From Alistipes sp. (lineage in GTDB: Bacteria; Bacteroidota; Bacteroidia; Bacteroidales; Rikenellaceae): a stretch of DNA of 64,000 nucleotides. This document shows positions 42,534 through 51,080 of this stretch, piece by piece; positions within the stretch are counted from its first letter, which is position 1; every line of letters starts with the position of its first letter. The notes below the pieces were generated by a model, which was given only the letters and a program-made list of their open reading frames with translations, was not told where the DNA came from and did no database searches. The position numbers and the translations under genes are program-made. The DNA is taken from the NCBI GenBank assembly GCA_017555105.1, contig JAFZHB010000012.1, positions 52,283 to 116,282 on the forward strand. The letters run 5' to 3'.

Positions 42534-43298
42534 CTACTCGGCAGCCTCCTCCTCGGCATCTGCAACCAAGATACGGCCGCAGTACTCGCAAACGATCAGT
42601 TTCTTACCCTGACGGATATCGGCCTGACGCTGGGGAGGAATGTGGTTGAAGCAACCGCCGCACGAATCACGCTTCACGGTCACCACAGCCAAACCATTGC
42701 GTACATTGCTGCGGATACGGTTGTAAGCAGCGAGCAGACGCGCCTCGATCTTCTCCTTTGCCTGAGCAGCCTGAGCCTCATACTCAGCCACCTGCGGAGC
42801 GGTCTCAGCCTCGATACCCTCGAGCTCGTTGCGCTTGAGTTTCAGGTCGGCAGCACGCTCTGCAGCAGCAGCCTCGGCCGTCTCCTGAAGGCTCTTCTTG
42901 GTCTTCATGGCTGCGGCATACTCGCGCAGACGCTTCTCGGCCAACTCGATCTCCAACTCCTGGTACTCAATCTCCTTCGTAATGGCATCGTACTCACGGT
43001 TGTTGCGCACATTGTTCTGCTGCTCCTTGTAGTTGCCAATCTGGATGCGAGCCTGATCCACCTCGCGCTTACGCTGGCGGGTCAGCGTGTTGAGCTCCTC
43101 GATCTCGGCGTTGATATTCTCAATGCGGGTCGTCAGGCCGGCCATCTCATCCTCGAGGTCCTGAACCTCCAAGGGCAGCTCGCCCTTCACCTTGTTGATC
43201 GCGTCGATCTTGCTGTCGATCTTCTGCAACTCGTAGAGCGCCTGGATCGTCGTCTGCATCGAATAATCGATTTCGGCAGTCTTCTTCTGTGTAGCCAT
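42534..43298 (-). CDS. Coiled-coil C4-type zinc ribbon protein
   Basis: 254 residues: a long coiled coil (about 15-195, heptads rich in Glu/Ile/Leu/Lys) followed by a zinc ribbon with CX2C (CGGC) and CX2C (CEYC) spaced by 21 residues, containing IPPQ. This is the DUF164/zf-RING_7 family common in Bacteroidota and Actinobacteria; function is unknown, with nucleic acid or partner binding presumed. It is co-directional with nif3-like, 24 bp apart, and also has a possible own promoter inside that gene (43373-43406). Confidence 0.9.
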   Translation of the reverse strand: MATQKKTAEIDYSMQTTIQALYELQKIDSKIDAINKVKGELPLEVQDLEDEMAGLTTRIENINAEIEELNTLTRQRKREVDQARIQIGNYKEQQNNVRNNREYDAITKEIEYQELEIELAEKRLREYAAAMKTKKSLQETAEAAAAERAADLKLKRNELEGIEAETAPQVAEYEAQAAQAKEKIEARLLAAYNRIRSNVRNGLAVVTVKRDSCGGCFNHIPPQRQADIRQGKKLIVCEYCGRILVADAEEEAAE

Positions 43299-43322
43299 TA
43301 TATCGTATGTTTTTAGTTTGTC

Positions 43323-44108
43323 TTATTTGAGGTAACTGATCGGATTGCGCGTGGCTTTACTTCTCAGAACCGCAAAGGTACATAAATTTTTTGATAAAAT
43401 ATCAAATAAAATTTCAATTGCGCAATATTCGCTCTCAAAATGACCGATATCGGCCACCGTAAAGGCGCCATCGGGCGTCATAAAGTCGTTATACTTAAGA
43501 TCGGCCGTCAGGTAAAGATCCGCTCCTGCGCTGCGCGCTGCGCCCATCAGCGAGGCTCCCGCACCCGTGCAAACCGCCACACGACGCACCTTGCGGGCAA
43601 TCGGATCGCTATGGCGCACTACCCCCACCGCGAGGCGCTCCTGGATCTCGCGCAGCAGGGGAATCAGCTCACGCTCCTCGGCAAGGTTACCTACCACGCC
43701 AAAGCCTACGCCCTCGCCCTTGGCGGAGGATTCGAGCAGCTCCAAATCGCCAATGCCAAGCTGCTCGGCCAGGCGCCAACTCATCCCGTGCGGTGCACTG
43801 TCGAGATTCGTATGGCAGGCATAGAGTGCGATGCCGCTGCGAATAGCTCGCTCGACACAGCGCTCTACGGGGGTTGCCGAGTTGAAACGCTTGAGCGGAT
43901 GGAAGATGATCGGATGGTGCGTAATCACCAAATCGCACTCCTCGCGCTCCGCCTCATCAAGCACCTCCTCCGTCACATCAACCGCCAGCAGGGCGCGATG
44001 CACCTCCTGATCGGGGCGACCAACCACCAACCCGGCATTGTCGTACGACTCCTGCCAGGCAAGCGGAGCAAACTGCTCGATCAGCGTTGTGATGTCACTG
44101 ATTTTCAT
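43323..44108 (-). CDS. Nif3/YbgI-family dinuclear metal-binding protein
   Basis: 261 residues of the Nif3-like family, toroidal hexamers with a two-metal centre per chain. Metal ligands visible: His-His in VITHHPIIFHP, YACHTNLD, and HFESE near the end. It is the short form without the inserted CutA-like domain found in many relatives (about 365 residues). A role in GTP cyclohydrolase-like or tRNA-related chemistry has been proposed for the family but not settled. The last 30 codons are strikingly A/T-rich and hold a promoter-like sequence. Confidence 0.9.
   Translation of the reverse strand: MKISDITTLIEQFAPLAWQESYDNAGLVVGRPDQEVHRALLAVDVTEEVLDEAEREECDLVITHHPIIFHPLKRFNSATPVERCVERAIRSGIALYACHTNLDSAPHGMSWRLAEQLGIGDLELLESSAKGEGVGFGVVGNLAEERELIPLLREIQERLAVGVVRHSDPIARKVRRVAVCTGAGASLMGAARSAGADLYLTADLKYNDFMTPDGAFTVADIGHFESEYCAIEILFDILSKNLCTFAVLRSKATRNPISYLK
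43373..43406 (-). promoter_or_regulatory. Possible promoter inside the nif3-like gene
   Basis: On the minus strand TTTG (43406-43403), 22 nt, TACCTTTG (43380-43373), about 75 bp upstream of the zinc-ribbon gene start. The surrounding coding stretch is A/T-rich, unlike the rest of the gene. Confidence 0.5.
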
Positions 44109-44132
44109 AGATCAAGATCTGTTTCAATTCGA

Positions 44133-44651
44133 CTAAAAAAGCGACTGCTCAAAGAAGGCGAAGAGCTCCTTATCCTCACCATCACGCTTGCGACGCGGAC
44201 GACGCACACGCGGTTTCTCCTCCTCGGCCGGCTTCTCCACGATGCTGACAACTGCCTTGCCTCCCTTATCAATCGTCGGAGCGGACTCGGCCATCTCCTC
44301 ATCCGAAATCAGCTCTCCCTCCTCGGCCTTCAGGTCCTCACGCACCTCCTCCAAGAGGGCGCGGATGCGCTGCAGACGCTCCATCAACTCCGTGTTGCGT
44401 TGCACCTCACCCGAGCGCGACTGCTCTCGCAAGGCACGCTTCGCGCCCTCGATCTTCATGCCACGCTCCTTCACCAGGTGGTAGATCGTCTTAATCAATT
44501 CGAGATCCTGCGGCGTGTAGTGGCGATTACCCTTGCGGTTGCGCTTCGGTTTGAGCATCGGAAACTGCTCCTCCCAATAACGCAGCAACGAGGGGTTCAC
44601 ATCGAACATCTCGGACACTTCGCCCATCGAATAAAAGAGTTTTTCAGCCAT
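44133..44651 (-). CDS. MerR-family transcription regulator
   Basis: 172 residues. A MerR winged-helix domain occupies 5-75 (YSMGEVSEMFDVNPSLLRYWEEQF, NRHYTPQDLELIKTIYHLV). A helical segment (about 95-125) precedes an acidic, then very basic tail (VRRPRRKRDGE). No Cys pair or effector domain is present, so the ligand is unknown. It is the common one-per-genome Bacteroidota MerR, three bases downstream of the methyltransferase. Confidence 0.92.
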   Translation of the reverse strand: MAEKLFYSMGEVSEMFDVNPSLLRYWEEQFPMLKPKRNRKGNRHYTPQDLELIKTIYHLVKERGMKIEGAKRALREQSRSGEVQRNTELMERLQRIRALLEEVREDLKAEEGELISDEEMAESAPTIDKGGKAVVSIVEKPAEEEKPRVRRPRRKRDGEDKELFAFFEQSLF

Positions 44652-44654
44652 ATC

Positions 44655-46031
44655 TTATTCTGTTTTCAATATGCGTAATACATTGGGGTATAGATTGTTC
44701 ACACGAGCCCCGATGCGCTTGGCAAATCCCAGCGGACGCCCCTCGCAGCAAACCAGATTCAACCCCTCCGCGCAGCGCTCGGCTGCAATATCCTGTTTGC
44801 GCAGGTAGGCCAACGCCTCCTCACGCTCGAGCTCCACCGCAGGCAGCGCCGCGCGATTCAGCCCGACAAAGTGAGCCAAGGCCTGATCGGGCTTCAAGCG
44901 CCCCTTGAAGAGCTGACCAAAGGCCACACCCGAGTAGACCACAGGAAGCACCTCCGAGAGGAGTTTCACCGCCTCATACTGCTCCTTATACCAGCCGTAG
45001 CAGAGTTCACCGGCCTGCGCAAAGGTCATCGCATCGGGCTCCTTCACCCAGCGACGCAACTCAGCCATTGAGGCCTTATCGAGCGGCGTCAGGAGGCTTC
45101 GCTTTGCACGCGGAAGGCGCGCTTTACCACCCTCCTCGCCCTTGCAGGCCACAGCCGCAAAGAAACCCTCTCCCTCCGCCTTATGCGGAAAGAGGCGGAA
45201 GGTCTGAAACGCCCCGACGCGCCCCGCAACCACACCCCACTCCTCCGAGAGGGCACACGCTGGCGCTTCGACCACCTCATCCCCGGCCCAGGCCAGGAAA
45301 CGTTCGAGCGTACCCTCGTCCTCCTGACGATTAAAGGTGCAGGTGCTATAGATGAGTCGTCCACCCGCCTTCAGGGATCGCCACGCCTCCCGCAGGATCT
45401 CATCCTGACGCGCAGCGCAGAGGTGAACATGCTGTTCGCTCCACTCCCCGCGCGCCTCGTGATCCTTACGGAACATACCCTCGCCCGAGCAGGGAGCATC
45501 CACCGCCACCACATCGAACCACCCCTCCAGTTGGGCGATACGCGCCGCATCGCAGCAGCTCACGACCACATTGCCCGTACCCCATTTACGGACATTGTCG
45601 GCCAAGATGCGTACACGCTTGCGGTCAATCTCATTTGCCACGACCAACCCCGTACGCCCCACCTTCGAGGCATAGAGCGTGGTCTTACCACCCGGAGCAG
45701 CACAGAGGTCGAGCACGCGCCCGCCCTCCATCTCCGCAGGGAGCAACTGCTCGACAAACTGCGACGAGGCCTCCTGCACATAGTATGCACCGCTGTGAAA
45801 AGCGGGATCGAGCGTAAAGGAGGGTCGCTCGCCGAGGTAGTAGCCCAAGCTATTCCACCCGATCGGTCGCTCGGCCTTGAGCGCACGCAGCAGCTCCTCC
45901 GAATCCCCATGCGTAGGATTCAGGCGGATTGAGGTGGGAGGTACACCCTCCAGGGCAGCACAGAGTTGTGCGGCCTGCTCCTCTCCGAGTTCAGCCTCGA
46001 TCGAGGCGACAAAGCGTTCGGGCAGTTGCAT
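44655..46031 (-). CDS. RNA 5-methylcytosine methyltransferase (RsmF/NOL1-NOP2-sun type)
   Basis: 458 residues. SAM-binding motif DLCAAPGGKTTLYAS (about 107-121), motif IV VDAPCSGEGMFRKD with one catalytic Cys and motif VI STCTFNRQEDEGT with the other. The C-terminal third (about 300-458) resembles the RsmF PUA-like RNA-binding part. Likely target is 16S rRNA C1407 or a tRNA, but the site cannot be fixed by eye. Confidence 0.93.
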   Translation of the reverse strand: MQLPERFVASIEAELGEEQAAQLCAALEGVPPTSIRLNPTHGDSEELLRALKAERPIGWNSLGYYLGERPSFTLDPAFHSGAYYVQEASSQFVEQLLPAEMEGGRVLDLCAAPGGKTTLYASKVGRTGLVVANEIDRKRVRILADNVRKWGTGNVVVSCCDAARIAQLEGWFDVVAVDAPCSGEGMFRKDHEARGEWSEQHVHLCAARQDEILREAWRSLKAGGRLIYSTCTFNRQEDEGTLERFLAWAGDEVVEAPACALSEEWGVVAGRVGAFQTFRLFPHKAEGEGFFAAVACKGEEGGKARLPRAKRSLLTPLDKASMAELRRWVKEPDAMTFAQAGELCYGWYKEQYEAVKLLSEVLPVVYSGVAFGQLFKGRLKPDQALAHFVGLNRAALPAVELEREEALAYLRKQDIAAERCAEGLNLVCCEGRPLGFAKRIGARVNNLYPNVLRILKTE

Positions 46032-46047
46032 CGTGCTAAATCGCTAA

Positions 46048-46671
46048 TTAAAAGAGTCGCTTCTGCACATCGAGTTTATCCAATTCGGCACAGATGCGCT
46101 CAAAGACCGCCGGATCCTCGACAAAATCCTCTGTATCCTTCTCGATGACCAGAACGGGGCCCTCGTAGATCTCCTCGATCCAGCTGTTATACTTACGGTT
46201 AAGGCGCTCCAGGTACTCGACATCGATATTCTGCTCATAATCGCGACCACGCTTGTGGATCTGACGCACAAGGGTCGGCACCGAGGCCTTCAGGTAGATC
46301 AACAGATCGGGCTTCTGCACCAGATTGGTCACCAGCTTGAAGATCTGCATATAGGTCTCAATGTCGCGCGAGGACATGAGCCCCATCTCGTGGAGGTTGC
46401 CGGCAAAGATGTGAGCATCCTCGTAGATCGTGCGGTCCTGAATGATGTGGTTCGACTTGCCGTCGGCCAACATCTGCATCGTCTGCTCGATGCGGCTGGC
46501 CAAGAAGCGGGTTTGCAAATGGAACGACCAGCGGCGCATATCCTCATAGAAATCGCCCAGATAAGGGTTGTCGATATTCTCGAGGTAGGCCTTCGCTCCG
46601 TAGCGTTCGGTCAGCATCTCGGTCAAGGTTGTCTTGCCGCTGCCGATGTTTCCTGCGATAGCTATATACAT
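46048..46671 (-). CDS. Deoxynucleoside kinase
   Basis: 207 residues of the dNK family (deoxyadenosine/deoxyguanosine kinase-like). P-loop GNIGSGKTT (7-15), DRTIYEDAHIF (DRS-type catalytic and substrate-binding region), and the lid Arg-rich HKRGRDYE. Provides salvage of deoxynucleosides. Which base is preferred cannot be decided. Confidence 0.93.
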   Translation of the reverse strand: MYIAIAGNIGSGKTTLTEMLTERYGAKAYLENIDNPYLGDFYEDMRRWSFHLQTRFLASRIEQTMQMLADGKSNHIIQDRTIYEDAHIFAGNLHEMGLMSSRDIETYMQIFKLVTNLVQKPDLLIYLKASVPTLVRQIHKRGRDYEQNIDVEYLERLNRKYNSWIEEIYEGPVLVIEKDTEDFVEDPAVFERICAELDKLDVQKRLF

Positions 46672-46701
46672 GATTTATGGGGTTTTTATCTATTTTCAGT
46701 T

Positions 46702-48195
46702 TTAGTTATTCGTTCCGGTCGTCTGCTCGCGCTCCTCCATAAAGCGGATCAAGTCATCAGCAATGCGGCGATCGTTAACCAGACGCGGCACCTTATTCTT
46801 GCCCCGCTCGCGCAACCAACGACGGAAGAATCCCTGCTCAACCACCGTCAGCTGCTGACGCTCGATCGTCGAGCGACGCTTCGCCTCGTAGTCCGAGTTG
46901 GCAGCACGCAACGCGCGATCAAGCTCCTCGGCAAAGTGCTCCAGGTCGTCAGGCTCGCGATCGAACTCGACAAACCACTCGTGCGCACCGCTCTGTTCGA
47001 TGGTCATATAGCGCGGTGCCACCGAGTATTCGGTCACCTCCGCCCCCGTACGACGACACGCCTCAACCAGCGCTTTGTCGGCATTCTCCACCACCAACTC
47101 CTCGCCGAAGACATTGATAAACTGGCGCGTGCGCCCCGCAAAACGAATGCGATAGGGGTCGGTCGAGGTGAAGGTCACTGTATCGCCAATCTCATAGCGC
47201 CACAAGCCGTTGTTCGAGGTGATCAGCATGGCGTAGGTCTTTCCCACTTCGACACCCTCCAGCGGCACGATGCAATCGCCCTCACGGAATTCGTAGTAGG
47301 TGCCATAGTCGAGCATCAGAAGCATATCGTCGCGCGAGAGGTCGTCTGCCGCCGCAAAGAAGCCCTCCGAAGCGTTGTAGGTCTGCAGGTAGTGCATATC
47401 CGGCGAGGGAATCAGCTGTGCATAGGCCGAGCGATAGGGAGCGAACTCCATACCTCCGTAGAGAAAGAGCTCCAAATCGGGCCACACCTGCAAGAGGTGC
47501 TCCTTGCCCGTATACTCCAACACGCGGCGCATCAGTTCCAAATTCCACGAAGGCACACCGGCAAAGGCACGAATCGACTGCGTGGAGCACTCCTCGGCGA
47601 TGCGGCTGAACTTGTGGTCGATATCGGCGATGAGCGCCGTCTCCGTGCGCGGAGCTCGCAGAGGCTGTCCCCAACGAGCCGTTTCGTGGAGCAGGATGCC
47701 CGAAAGATCTCCCACGATGTTCTTCCCCTCGGGGGCGCAAGTGCCACCAAAGGTGAGCGTCTTACCCGAAAGGAGCTTCGAGTGGGGGCAGTTATCCAGA
47801 TAGAGCGCCACCACATCACGCATACCGAGCGTATGATTCCATAGGATCGACTGTCGCGTGATGGGTACATACTTGCTGCGATCGGAGGTCGTACCCGACG
47901 AGCGAGCATAGAAGGGAACACGCCCCCGCGTCGTCACATCGTGCTCTCCCGAGAGCATTCGCTCGACATAGGGCTTGAAAGCCTCGTAGTCGAACGCAGG
48001 AACTGCCGCTGCAAACTCCTCGGCCGTACGCACGCGTTGCAGGCCGTATTCGCGACCGAATGCGGTGTTGCGACCCTCGCGAAGGCGCTTCTCGAGCTGC
48101 TCTGCCTGCACCTCGTGCGGGTGACGGCGGAAGTGATCGATGCAGCGCATGCGATGATCGAGGTATAGACGAAATAGTTTGCTTGTCAGCGACAT
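46702..48195 (-). CDS. GH3-family acyl-acid-amido synthetase-like protein
   Basis: 497 residues similar over full length to GH3 auxin-responsive proteins, an ANL-like group that in plants conjugates hormones to amino acids. Seen: adenylate-binding SSGTTSDRSKYVPIT (about 107-121), YNASEGFFA and LWRYEIGDTVTFTS (motif 3 region). Bacteroidota carry it broadly without a known substrate; ligation of a carboxylate to an amine is the expected chemistry. It lies 13 bp after trkA in the same run. Confidence 0.92.
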   Translation of the reverse strand: MSLTSKLFRLYLDHRMRCIDHFRRHPHEVQAEQLEKRLREGRNTAFGREYGLQRVRTAEEFAAAVPAFDYEAFKPYVERMLSGEHDVTTRGRVPFYARSSGTTSDRSKYVPITRQSILWNHTLGMRDVVALYLDNCPHSKLLSGKTLTFGGTCAPEGKNIVGDLSGILLHETARWGQPLRAPRTETALIADIDHKFSRIAEECSTQSIRAFAGVPSWNLELMRRVLEYTGKEHLLQVWPDLELFLYGGMEFAPYRSAYAQLIPSPDMHYLQTYNASEGFFAAADDLSRDDMLLMLDYGTYYEFREGDCIVPLEGVEVGKTYAMLITSNNGLWRYEIGDTVTFTSTDPYRIRFAGRTRQFINVFGEELVVENADKALVEACRRTGAEVTEYSVAPRYMTIEQSGAHEWFVEFDREPDDLEHFAEELDRALRAANSDYEAKRRSTIERQQLTVVEQGFFRRWLRERGKNKVPRLVNDRRIADDLIRFMEEREQTTGTNN

Positions 48196-48208
48196 ATCTT
48201 AATCTCCG

Positions 48209-49546
48209 TTAGTTAAAGAAGTGACCAACCTTCGCCACCGACGCCGGCATCGAGAAGACCACCACACGGTCATAGGGGTGGATCTCGGTATTACCCTCAG
48301 CAATGAAGACCTTGTCACCACGCACAATACCGCCCACAATCACATCGGCCGGAAGCCCCAGGTCGCGGATGCGCGCCTTGGTAGCCGGCGAATTGGGCTT
48401 GACAATAAACTCCAGCACCTCGGCATCGCTACCCGTGAGGCACTTAATCGCCTGCACATCGGTCGACATCGTGAAGCGGAAGATATTCGAGGCCGTCACC
48501 AACTTCTTGTTGATGATCGTATCGATACCCATCGACTCGGCCAGGTTGATGTAGTTCATGTTCTCCACCTCGGCAATCACCTTCTTCACACCCATACGCT
48601 TGGCCAGCATAGCTGCCAGGATATTGGTCTCGCTGCGACCCGTAACGGCCACAAAGGCGTCCATATTTGAAAGACCCTCCTCGAGCATCGCCTCCGTATT
48701 GCGGCCATCCTCATTGATAATGAGCGTCTTCTCGAGCATCTCCGCCAGGCGATAGGCCTTCTCGGCGTTGTAATCGATCAGTTTAATGTTCACCTCGTCC
48801 TGCAGCTCGAGCGCAATACGAATGGCGATGCGCGAGCCGCCCAAGATCATCAGGTTCTTCACCTCGATATTCGATTGGCCGGAGAGCTCCATCACCTGCG
48901 ACACCATATCGTGACGAGCAATCACATAGGCCACATCGCCCTCCATAAAACGGGAGTTGCGATCCGGAATAATTGTCTGTCCATCGCGCATGATGGCCAC
49001 CGTACGATACGAGAGCGCCTCCACGGCATCGAAGCCCGTAGGCGGACGGCCGATCAGCTGCGAAGTGGGCTCGAGGTGGAAGACCACCAACGAGAGCTTA
49101 CCGCCCGAGAAATCGACATACTCGGTCGTCGAGGTGTGACCCAACAGGTTGATCACCTCGCGGGCTGCGATCTTCTCGGGATAGAAGAGGTAGTCGATAC
49201 CCATGTCAATGAAGATCTCCTTGTTGTTCGGCTCGAGGTACTCGTTGTTATCAATGCGGGCGATCGACTTCTTGGCACCGAGTTTTTTAGCCAAGACAGC
49301 AGCCACAATGTTGTCGTTCTCTTCGTGGTTCACGGCGATAAAGAGGTCACACTTGCGCACGGCGGCACGACGCAACACCGCCATCGTGGTCGAGTCACCC
49401 TCCACCGTGAGCACATCGGCCAGGCTGGCCACCTCCTGCAGGAGTTTCTGGTCACTATCCACCACTGTGATGTCGTGGTTGTTTCCACTCAACATACGCG
49501 CCAGATGGCTACCCATCTCACCGGCACCTGCAATAACGATCCTCAT
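48209..49546 (-). CDS. trkA: Trk potassium uptake regulator TrkA
   Basis: 445 residues with two RCK_N (NAD/ATP-binding) domains starting GAGEMGSHLARML (7-19) and GGSRIAIRIALEL (about 235-247), each followed by a TrkA_C domain. TrkA gates the TrkH/TrkG channel according to nucleotide state; trkH is not in this window. It heads a seven-gene minus-strand run (gaps 3-30 bp). Its promoter mirrors that of the divergent small gene (49607-49654). TrkA_C domains are potential c-di-AMP sites, relevant because dacA is in the window. Confidence 0.95.
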   Translation of the reverse strand: MRIVIAGAGEMGSHLARMLSGNNHDITVVDSDQKLLQEVASLADVLTVEGDSTTMAVLRRAAVRKCDLFIAVNHEENDNIVAAVLAKKLGAKKSIARIDNNEYLEPNNKEIFIDMGIDYLFYPEKIAAREVINLLGHTSTTEYVDFSGGKLSLVVFHLEPTSQLIGRPPTGFDAVEALSYRTVAIMRDGQTIIPDRNSRFMEGDVAYVIARHDMVSQVMELSGQSNIEVKNLMILGGSRIAIRIALELQDEVNIKLIDYNAEKAYRLAEMLEKTLIINEDGRNTEAMLEEGLSNMDAFVAVTGRSETNILAAMLAKRMGVKKVIAEVENMNYINLAESMGIDTIINKKLVTASNIFRFTMSTDVQAIKCLTGSDAEVLEFIVKPNSPATKARIRDLGLPADVIVGGIVRGDKVFIAEGNTEIHPYDRVVVFSMPASVAKVGHFFN

Positions 49547-49606
49547 ACGCTTGAACTGTTGATTCTTGATCGGCCGAAGCGCCCAAAGCGATCCATCGGC
49601 CGAGTA

Positions 49607-49654
49607 TTTGCATTTTAACTGACAAATGTATACATTTGTGCTCGAAAGAACAAA
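49607..49654. promoter_or_regulatory. Symmetrical divergent promoter (trkA / small Cys-rich protein)
   Basis: The 16-base palindrome CAAATGTATACATTTG (49623-49638) supplies TACATTTG as the -7 box on each strand, back to back. Plus strand: TTTG 49607-49610, 20 nt, box 49631-49638. Minus strand: TTTG 49654-49651, 20 nt, box 49630-49623. Both elements lie at equal distance from the centre. Confidence 0.8.
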
Positions 49655-49680
49655 TTTAGACCTAAAAAAAAGCTGCTTCT

Positions 49681-49938
49681 ATGTCAAATACACTGATTGT
49701 AATCGGTATTGCGATCCTCGCAGTCGGTTTTTTCGTATTGGGACTCTCGCTGACACTCATCATCAAGGGACATCACATCGACTCGGAGATCTCCACCAAC
49801 AAGGAGATGCAGCGACGCGGCATCAAATGCGCCGTGCAGGAGACACGCGAAATGGACGGTACGGCCTCCTGCTCGGAGAGTAGCTCCCCGCTGCAGGGTT
49901 GCGCCGGAAATTGCAGCGCCTGCGACATCGAAAAATAG
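49681..49938 (+). CDS. Small Cys-rich single-span membrane protein
   Basis: 85 residues: an N-terminal membrane helix (about 4-26), a polar middle, and a C-terminal cysteine cluster with CX3C then CX2C (GCAGNCSACD) plus two earlier Cys. The motif recalls small proteins such as NqrM or FeoB-associated Cys-rich proteins, which handle metal or Fe-S delivery, but I cannot assign it. It has a consensus promoter shared with trkA and its own terminator, so it is probably a real, separately expressed gene. Confidence 0.78.
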   Translation: MSNTLIVIGIAILAVGFFVLGLSLTLIIKGHHIDSEISTNKEMQRRGIKCAVQETREMDGTASCSESSSPLQGCAGNCSACDIEK

Positions 49939-49997
49939 GCGGTTTAGAGCCCATCGATCCCCTTCGGGAAGCCCCTCACCGCCTCACAAAAGCCTCC

Positions 49998-50034
49998 GCC
50001 CCACACAACCTTACGGATGTGTGGGGCTCTTTTG
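49998..50034 (+). terminator. Terminator after the small Cys-rich gene
   Basis: GCCCCACACA (49998-50007) pairs perfectly with TGTGTGGGGC (50018-50027), then TCTTTTG. Confidence 0.85.
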
Positions 50035-50077
50035 AACTTTCTATTTACTATTACCTCCTTAAAATGTCGCTTCGTCG

Positions 50078-50926
50078 TTACAATTTGTTACTAAACTTTG
50101 AGCAGCAGTAGAACCACGGATTGCGCAGATCCACCTCGTTGTATCGCAGCTGACGCTCCTCTCCCAGCACGCGGGTTTTTCCTCCCGCCTCGGCAAGAAT
50201 CAACTCACCGGCCGCTGTATCCCACTCATAGGTGGGCGAAGTGCGTACATAGTAGTCGACCACACCCTCGGCCAACATACAAAACTTATACGAACTACCC
50301 TGCATAACCACCTCCAAATCGGGGTGTTCGGCACGCAATGTATCGATGTGCGCCAGCGTTTCATCGGTGCAATGCAGACGCGATACAGCCACCTTAAAAT
50401 GAGCATGTTGACGCATTGGCTCGAGAGGCAGCTGCCGTGCTCCGGCAAAGAGCTCCTCGTAGGTAAAAGCTGCAGCCGAATCCACCGCCACACCCTCCTT
50501 CATAAAGGCGCCGGCACCCTCGCCCGCAAGGTAAATCTTCTCAAAGTAGGGGACATAAACCACCGCCCCCACACAACGATTCTCCGACATCAAGGCAATA
50601 TTGACCGTAAATTCGTTGTATCCCTCGATGAACTCGGTAGTACCATCGAGCGGATCGACCAAAAAGTATAGCTCCCAATTGCGACGCTCATCGTAGAGCA
50701 TCTCACGCCCCTCCTCACTCAAGATCGGGATGCGGGTCGAGCCGAGTGTCTCGCGAATAATGCGGTGCGCCTCGCGGTCGGCCATCGTGATGGGAGTATG
50801 GTCATTTTTGAGCGTAATCTGGTAGTCATCCCGACACCCATGAATGGCCATAATGGCCGCTCCGGCACGCAAGGCCGCATTGTACATCGGGGGCAACAAG
50901 ATTTGAAGCACTTCGGCTTGGCTCAT
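50078..50926 (-). CDS. cysQ: 3'(2'),5'-bisphosphate nucleotidase (CysQ-like)
   Basis: Start at ATG 50926 (MSQAEVLQILL, 282 residues); the frame extends upstream 34 codons through low-complexity DNA without similarity. FIG/inositol-phosphatase superfamily: PITMADREAH, then the metal site DPLDGTTEF (Asp-Pro-Leu-Asp-Gly-Thr) and WDTAAGELILAEAGG. Likely removes PAP, the by-product of sulfate activation, and needs Mg2+. A weak promoter (TAACTTTA) is at 50966-50973. Confidence 0.92.
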   Translation of the reverse strand: MSQAEVLQILLPPMYNAALRAGAAIMAIHGCRDDYQITLKNDHTPITMADREAHRIIRETLGSTRIPILSEEGREMLYDERRNWELYFLVDPLDGTTEFIEGYNEFTVNIALMSENRCVGAVVYVPYFEKIYLAGEGAGAFMKEGVAVDSAAAFTYEELFAGARQLPLEPMRQHAHFKVAVSRLHCTDETLAHIDTLRAEHPDLEVVMQGSSYKFCMLAEGVVDYYVRTSPTYEWDTAAGELILAEAGGKTRVLGEERQLRYNEVDLRNPWFYCCSKFSNKL

Positions 50927-51080
50927 GATTTCGATCGTTTTTTGCACTGTGATCTGTTCGTGTAGTAAAGTTAAGCATTTTTTTTGAATAGGCAACACCC
51001 CATTGCATCTTTTTGCATTTTTTTTCATCTTTTTGACAACAAAGCGACCGAATCGGATGAACGAGGTCTATGCACTACGG

